From Onchocerca volvulus (lineage: Eukaryota > Nematoda > Chromadorea > Rhabditida > Onchocercidae): 64,000 nt of DNA. The stretch is taken from positions 12,145,208-12,209,207 of the forward strand of contig HG738138.1 of NCBI GenBank assembly GCA_000499405.2, written 5' to 3'. Shown here one piece after another: positions 52,501 to 64,000 of this stretch. The notes below the pieces were generated by a model. That model saw only the letters and a program-made list of their open reading frames with translations, did not search any database and was not told where the DNA came from. Each line of letters begins with the position of its first letter. The stretch's first letter is position 1. The translations under genes were made by a program, and so were the position numbers.

Positions 52501-55500
52501 CTTAATTATTTCTTACTTTCATACATTTTATTAAAAAAATATTAAAATTGGACTTCATCGAAAGCTGCAAAAATTATGTAGTAATAAAGAAAAAAAAACA
52601 TTTGAAATACTAATTATTTTAATCTCACTTTTAACAAGCGTGTTAACTTTGAATCACGATAAGGAATATGTTTTGATTTGCCATCTACAAAAGCTGATAT
52701 CACATTTCCCAAAGCTGATAATGAAAGATTAATCTTGGTTGCTTCTTTGAAACGATCACCAGTGGTACCTTTAGAAAGAAAGGTTCCCGTTATCATAATC
52801 TAATATTGATATCATTTTTATCTTTCTTATCAGCTCAATTATTTGTATGAAATTTTGTAAAATTTTTGACAAACCTTATATTAAAATTTGAATCTTGATG
52901 AATATTTTTTGTTCAAATTTATGAAATAAATATTTAAAAATACCAGTTTTTGCTTGTCTTTCACTGCCTGCCAAATCCACCAAATTTAATTTTCCTATTC
53001 GTATTGATCCGTTATTGAGTGCTACTTCAACATAAACCGTAAAAATGGAATGTGATCGAGAAGAATCCTTATTCATTAAAGTTGCTCCAACGTGACGATT
53101 CTCCGAGCCTTCCTTCATTAACCGTTGACACGCTTTGTAATCGTGACATACATGCATGGATAATCCAGCAACATATACACCACGTTCACTATGCTCTTTA
53201 ATTTCTAATTTTTTGTTGTGATTCGTACTCAATAAATCATGTACTTCTTCATTGTAAATCTATAAATACTACTAAATTAAGTTTTAAATTTAATCATATA
53301 ATTATAAAATATATCAAAATTGCTTACGATATTTAATGCTTAAATACTAAATCAATCATTTGGAATTTCACAATTTTAAAATCTGAAACTTTCATTCATT
53401 TCTAATACAAAATATTAAAATTCATCGAAATTTTAAACCTTTTTAGATAAAAAGAAAAGTTCCTCTTCTTTATATACTAAAATATCAAAAGTTTCCATTT
53501 TTTAATTTTCAAAATTTCCTATTTTTAATTAAAAATAAAAGCAGAAATTGAACCTCTAAATACGATGCATGGACCAAAAATTTAGCGTTATCAGTGGTTG
53601 CTGTTGCTTCAAAGATGTGTTCGAATGCTCGAGGTATGATACCTTTTTGAGATGGGGCATTATCATCGCCTTGCATCGAATAGGTTTTACCGGAACCCGT
53701 TTGACCGTATGCAAATACGGTACCATTATATCCTTGAATAACACTCTGTAAAGAATACAGTATATTTGTATTAATTTCATTTATTTTATAAGTTAAACTT
53801 CGAAAAACTTTGAAGCATTTAGAATAATTCAAACAAAGAGACTCTTAAAAAGCGCATTTCTTGTTTATAATTGTTCATTTCGATAACTGTTTGCAATATA
53901 ACAAATGATATTTACAATATAATATAAGAAAGAACAAAAAATTATAGTGAAAAAAAATTATCATTTAAATTATTTCAAACTATCAAAAAAGTAGAAATAA
54001 TTATGTCACATTTGTATTTAATTTCGTAATGATCCGTGAAATTGTATTGTATTATAAAAATAAAGAAAATAAATGGCAAAACTATATGAGAAATAATCAG
54101 TTAATCACTTCACATCCACAAAATATAAAACCAAAAAAATTAATTTAAAATTTTGATTTCATTTTCAAAAATATAATACAAAACATTTTCTAAAGAAACT
54201 TTTATATTAATTCTAATATTCATTTAACATTTGCTTTTGTCTAGCATTGTAATGATACTTAATGTTTTCTTGTTAATAAGCTTAGGATGATAAGCCTTAT
54301 CCTTTAGACTGTTAAATGATGTATTTTTTTTTTATAACCGCTTATTTCGATAATTTTACTTATGAATTCTCAGAAAAAAATTGGGACTAATTTTATTAAA
54401 TCTTTCAAAGTGCCAAATAATTAAAAATTTAATGAAATAGTTATCAAATTAAATTTAAATTTCTTTATTAATAAATTTATTAAAATTACTATGTAAAACA
54501 CACTTCTACAAGCGGATAAACAATTTCATTATAAATCTGTTCGGCTGTTGCATCCATATAGTAAACACCATCAAATGTGAATTGTTTCGTACAACCATTT
54601 TCACCTTGTAGGATCACCTGTCCACAACTTTGATCCATTTGTACACATACCTAAATTTCAAACTTTTATTTCATATTTCCAAGAAAAAAAACAAAAAAAT
54701 TGTCCAAAATATATTGAGCGATTAACAATTAAATGAGTTATATTATGATTTTCACACATGACTTGCTAATGTGTAGTTATTTTATCAATGTGTTTGTTTC
54801 GAATTACTAGAAAAACTATGCTAGTAAAACTTAAGATCATATTTGATGAATAATATTCATAATAAAAATTCATTTCTAAAACAGAATTTCAGAAAAAAAA
54901 AAGAGAGAAAATTTTGGAATTGGAAAGAAAAAATGAAATCAAAACACAAATGTGAAATCATTGCATTACTTTTATTTTTCCCTCCTATTGTGAGAAAAAA
55001 TAAAAAATAAAAACTTTTTAATAAGCAGTTAAGAAATTCGACTTTTTTCAATATAAACATGTATTCCAATATCTAAGTTACTTTTAATTCAAAATTTGTT
55101 TCAATTTTTAAAAGATTAAAAGAAGAATGCATATAAAAATGTATGATGCATTACTTGATGATACAATAGAAAAAAAAGCTTTCAGAACAAAAATATGACA
55201 GAATATCGGAAAAGAGAAATTTTGGATTTTTTTAAAATTCTATTTTAAGCATTGTGATTATTAACGTGATATAACATTATAAAATCATGGTGATGAAATC
55301 GTTTTAGTATCATTCTGATGACATTACCGTGATGCAAATATTACGATTTTTAAAAAATAATATCTGAATAAAGTGCACCATCCGATTAAATTTTATTAAT
55401 TTCAGGAAATTGAAGAGTTTTGATTGAAGATAATTATTGATATAAATTTATTAATTAATTATGTAATTATACTTACAACAGAGACATTAGTTTAAACTTA

Positions 55501-56058
55501 ATATCATTTAATTATTTATTTCCTATGAAAAATAGATTTAACAAATCAGGTAAAACAAGTCCAACAAAATTTCATTCGAAAGATAGCAAAATCTCAAATT
55601 TAATTGAAATCTCTAAATTTTAAATTCAGTGATATGCAGTTCATTTTGCCTTGCATATATCATTCTTTCTTCATTATTCTCTTTTAAACTTCTTAAACCT
55701 AACAATGAAACAATACATTTTTCACTAAAATTAATGAAATTCATTCGAAGGAAATTCAAAATTTGCGCATATTTATTATAATAAACATCTTTTTTTTTTT
55801 TTTTTTGCAAAAAAAAAGAAAGAACCATCAAATATTTCGCCGGAAATAATTCAAATTGTTTATTTTTAGCAGAAAATAAACAAATAAACAAAGAAAGAAG
55901 ACCTCAAGAATGCAAAAAAAAAAAAAAAAAAAAAAAAAAGGAAAAAAACGAAAAAAAAAAAAACGAATAGAAATGAATAATATTACCTGTGAATTAAGAT
56001 TTAATTCACGATTATTTAATGGACGACAACGACATATGACACGTACACTTTCCCCCAT
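48124..56058 (-). CDS. osm-3: OSM-3/KIF17 homodimeric kinesin-2 motor, 704 residues, 15 exons
   Basis: Plus-end-directed kinesin-2 that drives intraflagellar transport in sensory cilia. Exons: 56058-55987, 54650-54504, 53745-53554, 53259-52944, 52768-52629, 52222-52134, 51930-51812, 51284-51022, 50941-50866, 50277-50174, 49906-49781, 49513-49372, 49244-49168, 48731-48626, 48269-48124. They join in phase to 704 residues; C. elegans OSM-3 is about 699 (from memory). Motor motifs are GQTGSGKT (87-94), SSRSH (203-207) and DLAGSE (232-237). The neck reads [17 protein letters not shown]. Coiled-coil segments follow, then the KIF17-type [13 protein letters not shown] block and a basic tail. KIF3A/KIF3B are excluded by GLSMHVCHD and [14 protein letters not shown], which are OSM-3-like. 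ATG 56058 is preceded by a TTTTTAG acceptor at 56094 that suits SL trans-splicing. Exon 7 has no AG before it; the acceptor reads AA at 51932-51931. Confidence 0.96.
49562..49593. repeat. Poly(A) tract of about 32 bases in osm-3 intron
   Basis: An A homopolymer within the intron between the exons ending at 49781 and starting at 49513; its length may be assembly-dependent. Confidence 0.85.
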
Positions 56059-56093
56059 CTGTTTCGGATATATCTTTGGATAATTGTTGGAAT

Positions 56094-56100
56094 CTAAAAA
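56094..56100 (-). promoter_or_regulatory. Likely trans-splice acceptor for osm-3
   Basis: On the minus strand CTTTTTAG ends 35 bases before the osm-3 ATG. It is a T-rich acceptor with no partner donor visible upstream, which is what an SL trans-splice site looks like in nematodes. It also explains why the frame upstream of the ATG need not be coding. This is inferred, with no transcript data. Confidence 0.55.
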
Positions 56101-56124
56101 GTTGAATATTGCATTCAAATAATA

Positions 56125-56139
56125 GTCGCTCTTAGCAAC
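56125..56139 (-). promoter_or_regulatory. X-box candidate (RFX/DAF-19 site) upstream of osm-3
   Basis: The minus strand reads GTTGCT AAG AGCGAC. This fits the nematode X-box consensus RYYNYY-N(1-3)-RRNRAC with a 3-base spacer. It lies about 67 bp upstream of the osm-3 ATG, on the far side of the likely trans-splice acceptor, so it is in promoter DNA. DAF-19 sites at this distance are typical of ciliary genes in C. elegans. The motif is short and degenerate, so position and gene identity carry most of the weight. Confidence 0.6.
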
Positions 56140-59100
56140 CACTCTTAAAGAGCATAATGCTATCAGTTCATTTTATAATCCATTTTCAGTACACAAACAT
56201 ACATTCATATTTCAGACATACAAGCATATATTTCATCGAAAATACTTTCATAACTGAGCACTTTCCATTTTTAAATTCTTTTTCTACAATGAAATGATCA
56301 CTTCGAATGTACCTTTCCCGTATTCTCACTCCTATCCTCACCTCATCACTCAATTTAATAAGTTAAATTCTACCTCTAACACAAATATTCATCATATCCA
56401 TGCCTATACTTGTACCCATACTCATGCCCACACTCATGTTCATTACCTATACACAGGTAAAAACATACATTTACACTAGCATGTGATAGCTTAGAAACAG
56501 CTGAATCAGTGATAAAAACTTATTTATTGATCAAAATAATTCTTCCACCTCTCATTACATATTTACATACCTTCGATTAAATTCCTGCATTCTCTATAAT
56601 GCTTTATTTTCATTTTCTTTTTAATTAACTTTTGCTTAATATACCGTTAAGAAGGTTGCAAAAAAAAGTTGGGACAAAATCTAATTAATCAATTATTATC
56701 AAAGCTTTCAACCATGAAAACAATTCCTTTTACTAATTTATATCATGATGTAATTTTATATATATGAAATGATTTGAAAAAAAAAATTCTTGGAATTTAA
56801 ATTTATAATATAAATTATTAGCTCACCTCCTTTAATTATCTATAAATAGAACAAACAGAATTTTTATTTTGTTTTGTTTAAGTCATATTTTAAAGGACAA
56901 AAAAAACTTATTCTTTATTTTTGATTTATTGTATTTTTTTTTTTTTCAATTCTTCGTTGCAATCAGCAAGCAAATAAATCTTGGCAATAGGCAGTGATAA
57001 GATGAAATAAAAAAAAGTAAAGAATCAGAATGCAATATCAAACATGATCTGTATCTTCTTAATTTCGATTGAATGCATGTTCAAAATTTGAATATTCTCT
57101 GCAAATACTTCTCAAAGAAGCAAACTAATATGCTCGAATACGACAATTTCAGATGAAAAAATTGAATTGATTGTTGAATAAGTAACACTGATTTCAAACG
57201 CCTTTCTTCTTTTATTTTAATAACTAATGATATTTTAAAATTAAAAATTTGATTTTCCTACTTTTCTTCATCTTTTTTCGTTATGTTAGCTTTACTTTTT
57301 TCTACCTGAATAATGTCAATAAAAAGGGATCATCCTTAATAACAAAAAAAAGAAAAATTTTAAAGAAGCGATAGTCTTTCTATAAGTCATTAATGAATTA
57401 TTAGTTTCAAAGAGTTTTCAAAGAAATGTTTTTTAATAATTAATAAATCGGTCATGTAAATTCAAGTTAATGAGTAATCGATAATAAAGATAATATATAT
57501 ATAGAACGGATTTTATTCGTTATAATGCTATATAATGTAAGCGTAAGTGCTTGTTTACATGATAATATCTACAAAAAATTCAATTAAAAATAATTGATAT
57601 GAAATAATTTGGAAGCATTTTTTTTCTTTATCTTTCGTCTCAATGTACAAGAATGTTTTTTTAGATAAATTATATATAAATTTTATGTCATATTCTTATT
57701 ATAATTTATTTTTCCGGTTTTTTCATTTTTTGACAAATGTACATTAACATAAAAGAGAAAAGAGCAATCGTTAATCTCAAAATGCTTAATTGAATTGGTT
57801 GATGGTTTACTAATTATCTTTCATGATTATTTTATATCTTTCACATTAATCATTCGCATATTTATTAGAAAAGATTTGGTTATTATAATTAATTAATAGA
57901 AATTGAAATTCAAATTGTCCGTTTCAAAAATTTCTCAAAAATCAAAAAAGGAAAAAAATAAAAAAATTTTTTCAAATAATTATAAAAAATTCTTTTCGCT
58001 TTTAAATAAGTAGTTGCTGTCATTTGTTTTCCTTTTGTCACCTCAAAGAATCAACTGAATCGGTTTATGACTCTCGTATGTCAAATATTTATCAATGATG
58101 TCATAAATATTTCTTACTAATACGAGAAAATTTAATAAAAATATTCTCTTATTATAAGCATTAAAGAAAAGGTAAAAGGAAAAACAAAATATTATCCTAT
58201 TGCCAATTATATAAATATTAGCAATTTCAGGGATTTTTTTTTTTTTTTTTTTTGTTGGACATTTTTGAATTTTTTAGAATTTGCATTTACTAAATTTAAA
58301 CCAAACAAAAAAGTTGATAGAAATTCAAATCTAAACATTGAATACATCAATTGCAATCGTATATTTAGCAACGGGTTTGACTCATTTTATGTGTCACATT
58401 AAAATGATTCTCCTGTATTATGTTTGTTTTATGCTCAAATTTTGTATTCAAGTCCAGTCCAAGCCTAAAACAATAACTATGATAAATGACAAATTGCAAG
58501 AATTTGCTATCGTCATTAATTCTTGAATCGAATGTCGTATCCTTTATAAAAGTACATTTGAAAGAATTTTATTCATCAGAATTATCAATATTTGTTCCAT
58601 CGATGAATGCAGGGTATTTGTCAAATGACGTAATTCTCTAAAATGGTGTTTCCTTTATTTTTTGAAATTAATTAAAATATTTCGAATAGATTTCCTCATT
58701 TATTTAACGATCAAGATTGTTGATAAAAATTGTCTGATTCCGGAAATGCATTCAATCCATAAATAATTACAAACTTCGACATAATAATACATTTACAATA
58801 TGATAATTGGCTTGATGAAGTTTCCTTCATCCGAAGTATTGATACTATAATGACAAATATTAATGCCATTTCTTTTTTCTGATAAAAATAAAAAAATGAG
58901 AGGAAAAAATACACCTCATGTACAATATTTCCATTAACAACTATATAATATATAAATAAAAATCAAAAGAGAAAAAAATGCGAAAATAATTGATAATAAA
59001 TAAATATAATGGCATTATTATTATTGCTGAGCAATAGCTAAACATTTGCGAAAATTGAAACACTTTATTTATTATACATATGAAATTTATCATAAAATAT

Positions 59101-60341
59101 TTGGTATTTATGTAATAAATAGATTTATACAAATTTTTCTTTTCTTTTTGAGTCATCTATTTATTTGATTTTTTTTCGCTTTCTGGATAGCACTTATTAA
59201 AAAAAAAATAAACATTCCATAACAGTACAATATATTATGGCTATTTTTTTTTTGAATTTCTGTTTTTTTGCTGAATAAATACACAATGTTTGATAAATAA
59301 CCACAGTTGAGATAAATATCCAACTTATATATTGGAATGTTTTAAATAAAATTTAAATTTTGCTTTCATTTCTCATTCATTCATTTACAAAAGTTACTTG
59401 TAACGTTGCAAATGTTTGAAAGCAATGAAAATAAATATAAATAATTGCCAAAAAAATATTTCTATTTCTGGATAAAGAAAAAAAGAAGAGAACTACAGAA
59501 AAATACGAATTTGAAGAGTTTTAAAGTAGCAGGAAAGCTGCAAATTGCTAATAAATGGCATCGAAAAGAAATCCATAGAAATTAGATGTTCTGAAATGTG
59601 AGCATGTATTCTCGAGTACTAGCGATCTTGATTAGGATTGTATCCTTGAGGCCTTATATATTAAATTTGCGGTTACTTAGTAAAGTGAAGTTTTCCGAGA
59701 TTTTTCACATACTATCCAGAATGCATAAACTTTGCAGCAAATAAGATTCTCGACATTTCCAGGATGTGGTTGCAAATCGAGAATAGCCCCGTGAGACACG
59801 AATATCTTGAATTATTAGTTACAAGCGTCAACTTATTGCTTTCAACACATATATTTAAATTCTCGCTGAAGTTAGTCAAATTATCTCGTTCATTCCTCCA
59901 AATGCTATTCAGTGATAAGTAATCTCCTTTTAACAGGAATTAACATCACTTGAACAACATGTTGAACAGAATTTTACGGAATTTTAAACTTCAAAAAAAA
60001 AGTGTCAGCGTATGTTAAAAGAAAGAAGGAAATTATCGAGGGAATTTGCTTATTAACCTAAAAAAATAATTATGATGCAGATAGAAAAGCCTGTCTTTTT
60101 CCTGCCATCTTAGCAATTTCTTAAAGATACAAAAAATGCAATTTAATCTCTCTACACATAACATGACATCAATTTCCCTCTTTTAATGCTTAATTTCCTA
60201 TTGAAAACGAGAGAAAAAAGCAGCGCAAAAAATAAATTATTAGGACATAAAAGTAGCAAATCAAATAATTTTGCAAATTATTGCAAATGTCAACGAAAAG
60301 AAAATGTAAAACCCGAATAATAGTGACCTATAAATTACTTA
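56140..60341. other. Intergenic region between osm-3 and a membrane-protein gene, no gene seen
   Basis: The region is AT-rich throughout with T homopolymers (for example 58230-58252). Short open frames are Ile/Phe/Tyr noise. The right end should include the 3' UTR of the minus-strand membrane-protein gene. 59560-59960 is slightly less AT-rich, but nothing recognisable was found there. Confidence 0.55.
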
Positions 60342-61534
60342 TTACGTAGTTGATGATACGTGCGATAACGATGATGATGTTGATGAGGATGATGATGATG
60401 ATGATAATGATGATGATGATGATTGTGGTGATGATTGTGACATTGATGATGATGCTGGTGATGGCGGTGATAATGTTGATAATGTTGTTTGTACAGCAGC
60501 AACTGCAGTAGCGGTTCCAAATCGTTGTTGCCGTTTCGATCGCCGCGGTAAAGATTTTTTAAGCATTAAATCATTATTTGGAAAAACGGCATAAGCTTTC
60601 CGCCGTCCGTTGTATAATCGATTGCAATACGGTGGTGGGGTACTTGGCGGAGTACTTTCCGGTAAAGGTGGTGGTACATTATTCAGGATACATTTCAGAT
60701 TTGGTGGTTCACGTTTTACCGGAATCAAATTTGTTAATTTGGGTGTCGTAGATGAAATAGCATTTTCCACCAAAGCATTCGCACCATTTTGCTGATCATA
60801 AATTGTTTTGGATGTATCAGTAGATAAGAAAGGTTTTGGATTAAGCTGTTGTGATGTTGTCACCAAAGTTACTCGGGAAGAAATTGTAGCAGGTATCTTG
60901 GAAATTTGTACAACTTTGGTAACTGGTCCTGGTATCAAATTACCAATTACAGGAATTTTACTTGGCAATATTGTACATTGACGGATTTTTTGATGACAAG
61001 AATCTGATTGCATCTCTTCAGTTTCTTTTCTTTTTCCTTTCAATTCAGCTTCATTCCAATTCCCATCTTTATCAATTTTTTGCATTTTTTCCGATTCTTT
61101 CTCCTGATCTTGTGCTGATACTTGCTGATTCTGAACATCCTCATCACTCATCGAATCACATCCAGAATCTATTGAGTTTAGGGATTTTGGAGAAAGCTCA
61201 TCAATACGCTCATTCATTCGACTTGGTGGTCGCGGTATTTCCAGATATTCATCATTTTCGCCATCTTCCGAAATAGTTGTTAGAGTCGGAACATGTCGTT
61301 TCATCCTAATACGATCCTTCGCTATATCAATCATTTTTCGTAATTCATATACAAATTGTACGGCTAACACCGGTGGATTAGCCATTAATTTAGGTTCGAA
61401 GAAATCTGAAATGATTCTATCAATCGAAATTAAAATATAATCTAGCAAAAATGCTTCAATGTTTCGTAATTCAAGTTTTAAAATCTTGAAATAGACCACT
61501 TTTTCTTGCATCCATTTATGATGCTTGAAGCATC

Positions 61535-61604
<70 letters not shown>

Positions 61605-64000
61605 AAAGAAAAAAAAAATGACGAAATTTGAAAATGTAAATTCATACTGAATAGAATGAATAACGACTAATTTACAGCATCATAAAAAGTCCGATAATAT
61701 GTTATGAGGATGGAGGTAAGATAAGTGAACAAAAAAAGTTATAAAACATTTAATTTTGCAACTAAATTGTGCTCATTGTTCAGATTTATTTATTCATAAG
61801 CAGCAAATTTGAAATGAAATGAAAAATGATGGAAAGAAATTTACCGGCACTAAAGTAAAGTTTCCTCTTTTGCATTCCAACATTTGTTGAGCATTGATCA
61901 GGTTCATTTTCAAATGATGGATGCCTTTCAATACTTGCTTTTATTGAGGTTATTTGTTCTTGCATATGCACCTGCAAATTTTACACTTTTAATAATTTGA
62001 TTTTATAAATTATGGATATTTAGATAATTTTTTTCTACCCAAATAAAAGTCAATTTAAAGTAAGAAAATTTTAAATCAAAAAAAAAAAAGAGAAATTGAG
62101 AAATAATTATTACTTAGATTTCATTATCAAAAACTTTAAATTCTAAAAAAATTTAGCAAAATTTATCTCGGAAACTTAAAATACAAAGTTATTAAAATAC
62201 TAAATAGCTTGTTTCTGATTGATCAAAATGATCAAAAATATAGCATCAATTCTAATAAGTTTAATTACTAATATCCTGAAAACCACGTACCATTTATTAC
62301 CTGATTGATTAATTAAATTATCAGAACACAAATCACTAGCGATACAATTAATTTCAATCATTGACTGTTAAATGGTACTGTAATCATTATTTTTATCATT
62401 GTCATTTATCACTGATAACTGTAATAGTTTGAAGAAATAGAAAAAGCATACTTGTTGTTGCTTCATGTGATAAAGAAATTGCATTTGCATAGCTGAGACA
62501 AGTTTGTTTTTCTCATTCTTCCAGCAAACTTTCCATAATGCAATCCCACCAAATAATGTTATGGCAAGAAGTATAGTAAGTAATACACAAATAATTAATT
62601 CAATTCGATTCCATTGCACATCATTCATTCGATAGGCCGAATTAGCATTTACTAAAAACTTAATTTTAATTAAAGAACTAGAATTTCAAACTAGCTTCTA
62701 TTTTTTTGTGATAACAGCGGCAGATTTTTTAGCATATTATATCTATTTGAAATAATTGGTAATGTTTTGTATAAATTTTATGAAAATAAACTTTTAATTT
62801 CAGGCTATAAAAATATTTTGTTTAATTTATTCACATCCAATTACTACAAGAAAATGGAGTGGATGACTTCAGTTTGATCTGATAAATAAACATTTAAACT
62901 TATCCAACTACCATCTTTATCACTGAATTATTTCAATTCTAAAAAAGAAACTTTACCATGCACACCAGCAATCCGGAATGCAATGCAGTATAATTCGGAA
63001 TCGGTATTGTTGCAAGTTATTTTTAATTGTATAATACTGCCTTCCATCCTTTTCGCATCTATTTCGCTTCCCTTCCACTAAATAAAAAAAAAAATTTTAA
63101 ACTCCTTAATTTGAAATTTTTAAAACTGAAGATAAACAAAACAAAAGCATTTTTCTTCAAACTAACAAAAATATTATTCCCTAAAAATAATAGCTAAATG
63201 ATTTGAAGCAATTTAAGAACAAATATATCTAAAGAGAATAACATTCGAATGTATATTTCGGAAACTTCTATTGCTTGCCGAAACTTAACCCAAATATATT
63301 GTAGTTTTACTAAGAATTTTTTTTTCCTCCAGCATCATTCTATTTAATGATGTGAATTTTCTAAATAGAAAATGAAGAATTAATCTACTATACAGACTAA
63401 TTAGTGTTATATTTAATTGCTCAATAAACAATCCCAAAAAATGCTAAATAAATAAATACCAATAGTACCAAGTGCATACAATGAGATAATTAGTATAATT
63501 GTAGCTTTCGAATTTAAACAATTCACTATCATTCCGTAAAATCCAGAGATCGTCAGTTTGTACAAAAACATCCTTTACAGAACATTTTAGATCATCTTCA
63601 ACGATGCTATCCCTTCCTTTTGTTACTTCTGGAATAATTTTTCTTTTGTTTTGTTTTCTTTGTTCTTTTCTAAGGATTAGTCTAATTTGCAGTTTAATTA
63701 GACTAATCATATATATATGAAAGAGAGATAAAATTTTAAAAAATTTTTTGTTTTAATTTAATGATTTCTGTTTTTAATTTTTTTTTTTATTTTTATTGAT
63801 GTGTACCTATAATAATACATATACTGAAAATTGGAAAATAAATACTCAAAAAGAAAACAAATAATTACCATTCCAAAGAATTATATGTGAGGGAGCAAAA
63901 ATGCTGTCTGTTGCAGGTATGCTAAAAGTTGGTAGCCATCGTTTAGCATAATCATCGATATATCGAAATGGTATTTGCTGTTGGCATTCATCTAAGATTT
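60342..64000 (-). CDS. Single-pass membrane protein, uncharacterised, N-terminus beyond window
   Basis: I do not recognise the family. Exons: from the right edge to 63869, then 63628-63480, 63077-62957, 62651-62452, 61971-61845, 61405-60342; all junctions keep phase. The N-terminal part visible is rich in Cys, Trp and NxT sites (for example NYTN, NNTD) and looks extracellular. One strong membrane segment in exon 62651-62452 (LIICVLLTILLAITLFGGIAL) is followed by WKVCWKNEKNK, the positive-inside pattern of a type I protein. The cytoplasmic side has a Gln-rich helix, a block around NPPVLAVQFVYELRKMIDIA, an acidic Ser-rich stretch, KREPPN and PPPLPESTPPSTPPP proline motifs, and a long Ser-rich tail ending SSTT. 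Proline motifs suggest SH3 or EVH1 partners, an inference. It could be an adhesion or signalling receptor. Confidence 0.75.
60366..60486. repeat. GAT/ATG triplet-repeat tract at 3' coding end
   Basis: Imperfect GATGAT/GGTGAT triplets on the plus strand make the Ser-rich tail of the minus-strand membrane protein. The same DNA read one frame over gives a His-rich open frame. Triplet slippage can change the Ser tail length without breaking the frame. Confidence 0.85.
61538..61602. repeat. Poly(A) tract of about 65 bases in intron
   Basis: The longest A run in the window, in the intron between exons 61971-61845 and 61405-60342 of the minus-strand membrane-protein gene. In the sense direction it is a poly(T) tract about 130 bases upstream of the acceptor. 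The length is probably approximate. Confidence 0.9.

Noticed and set aside
48124..56058. Assignment of the kinesin to KIF3B/KLP-11 or KIF3A/KLP-20
   Set aside because: [23 protein letters not shown] and the [13 protein letters not shown] tail block are OSM-3/KIF17 features, and the neck alone does not separate the subfamilies.
55987..56142. Longer osm-3 N-terminus (extra 28 residues upstream of MGES)
   Set aside because: The upstream frame is open but includes a T-rich TTTTTAG acceptor 35 bases before the ATG, and OSM-3 proteins begin at the MGES/MAES position.
62957..64000. Cys-loop ligand-gated ion channel ectodomain
   Set aside because: FSIPATDSIFAPSHIILWN recalls the IPxxxIWxPxIxLxN segment, but the spacing to the next Trp motif is too short, no Cys-loop signature is seen and only one membrane span follows.
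1..64000. CRISPR arrays, operons with Shine-Dalgarno sites, rRNA genes, tRNA genes, integrated prokaryotic or endosymbiont DNA
   Set aside because: No regular spaced repeats, no compact bacterial-type genes and no recognisable structural RNA were seen. A tRNA scan could not be run, so a missed tRNA is possible.

Overview
The window looks like nuclear DNA of a nematode, most likely a spirurid or filarial-type species. It is strongly AT-rich, carries very long A/T homopolymers, and its genes are split into many short exons with T-rich acceptors. One gene is a clear orthologue of the ciliary kinesin OSM-3. The clade is an inference from composition and gene structure; no species could be fixed. 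Exon models were built by hand from splice signals, reading phase and family conservation, so single boundaries may be off by a few bases.

Layout, left to right. 1-3606 shows no gene. 3607-15414 (minus) is a 29-exon STAND-type gene of about 1,626 residues, with a NACHT ATPase followed by many WD40 repeats (NWD1/NWD2 type). 15415-20476 is mostly non-coding, with an almost perfect 156-bp inverted repeat and one small minus-strand ORF. 20477-28400 (plus) is a nine-exon gene for a protein I do not recognise; its 5' end is unresolved. 30248-34359 (minus) is a CPEB-family RNA-binding protein with two RRMs and a zinc-binding ZZ domain. 35723-37477 (minus) is a complete three-exon CRIP-type LIM protein. 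37478-48123 is gene-poor DNA rich in simple repeats, including a 55-base poly-G run. 48124-56058 (minus) is a complete 15-exon osm-3/KIF17 gene (704 residues) with an X-box-like site just upstream. 60342-64000 (minus) is a single-pass membrane protein gene that runs off the right edge.

The genes are not one functional unit. osm-3 ties to sensory cilia and the RFX/DAF-19 programme, CPEB to translational control (usually germline or neurons), and CRIP to small LIM adaptors. The NACHT-WD40 gene belongs to a class of nucleotide-driven oligomerising platforms. Genes 2 and 3 are convergent; all others lie on the minus strand.

The points most worth a second look are a missing AG acceptor inside the osm-3 motor/neck region, the osm-3 X-box candidate, a GC-AG intron in the CPEB gene, an unresolved phase problem in the NACHT-WD40 gene, the large inverted repeat, and two uncharacterised proteins. 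I found no convincing sign of a wholly new multi-gene system.
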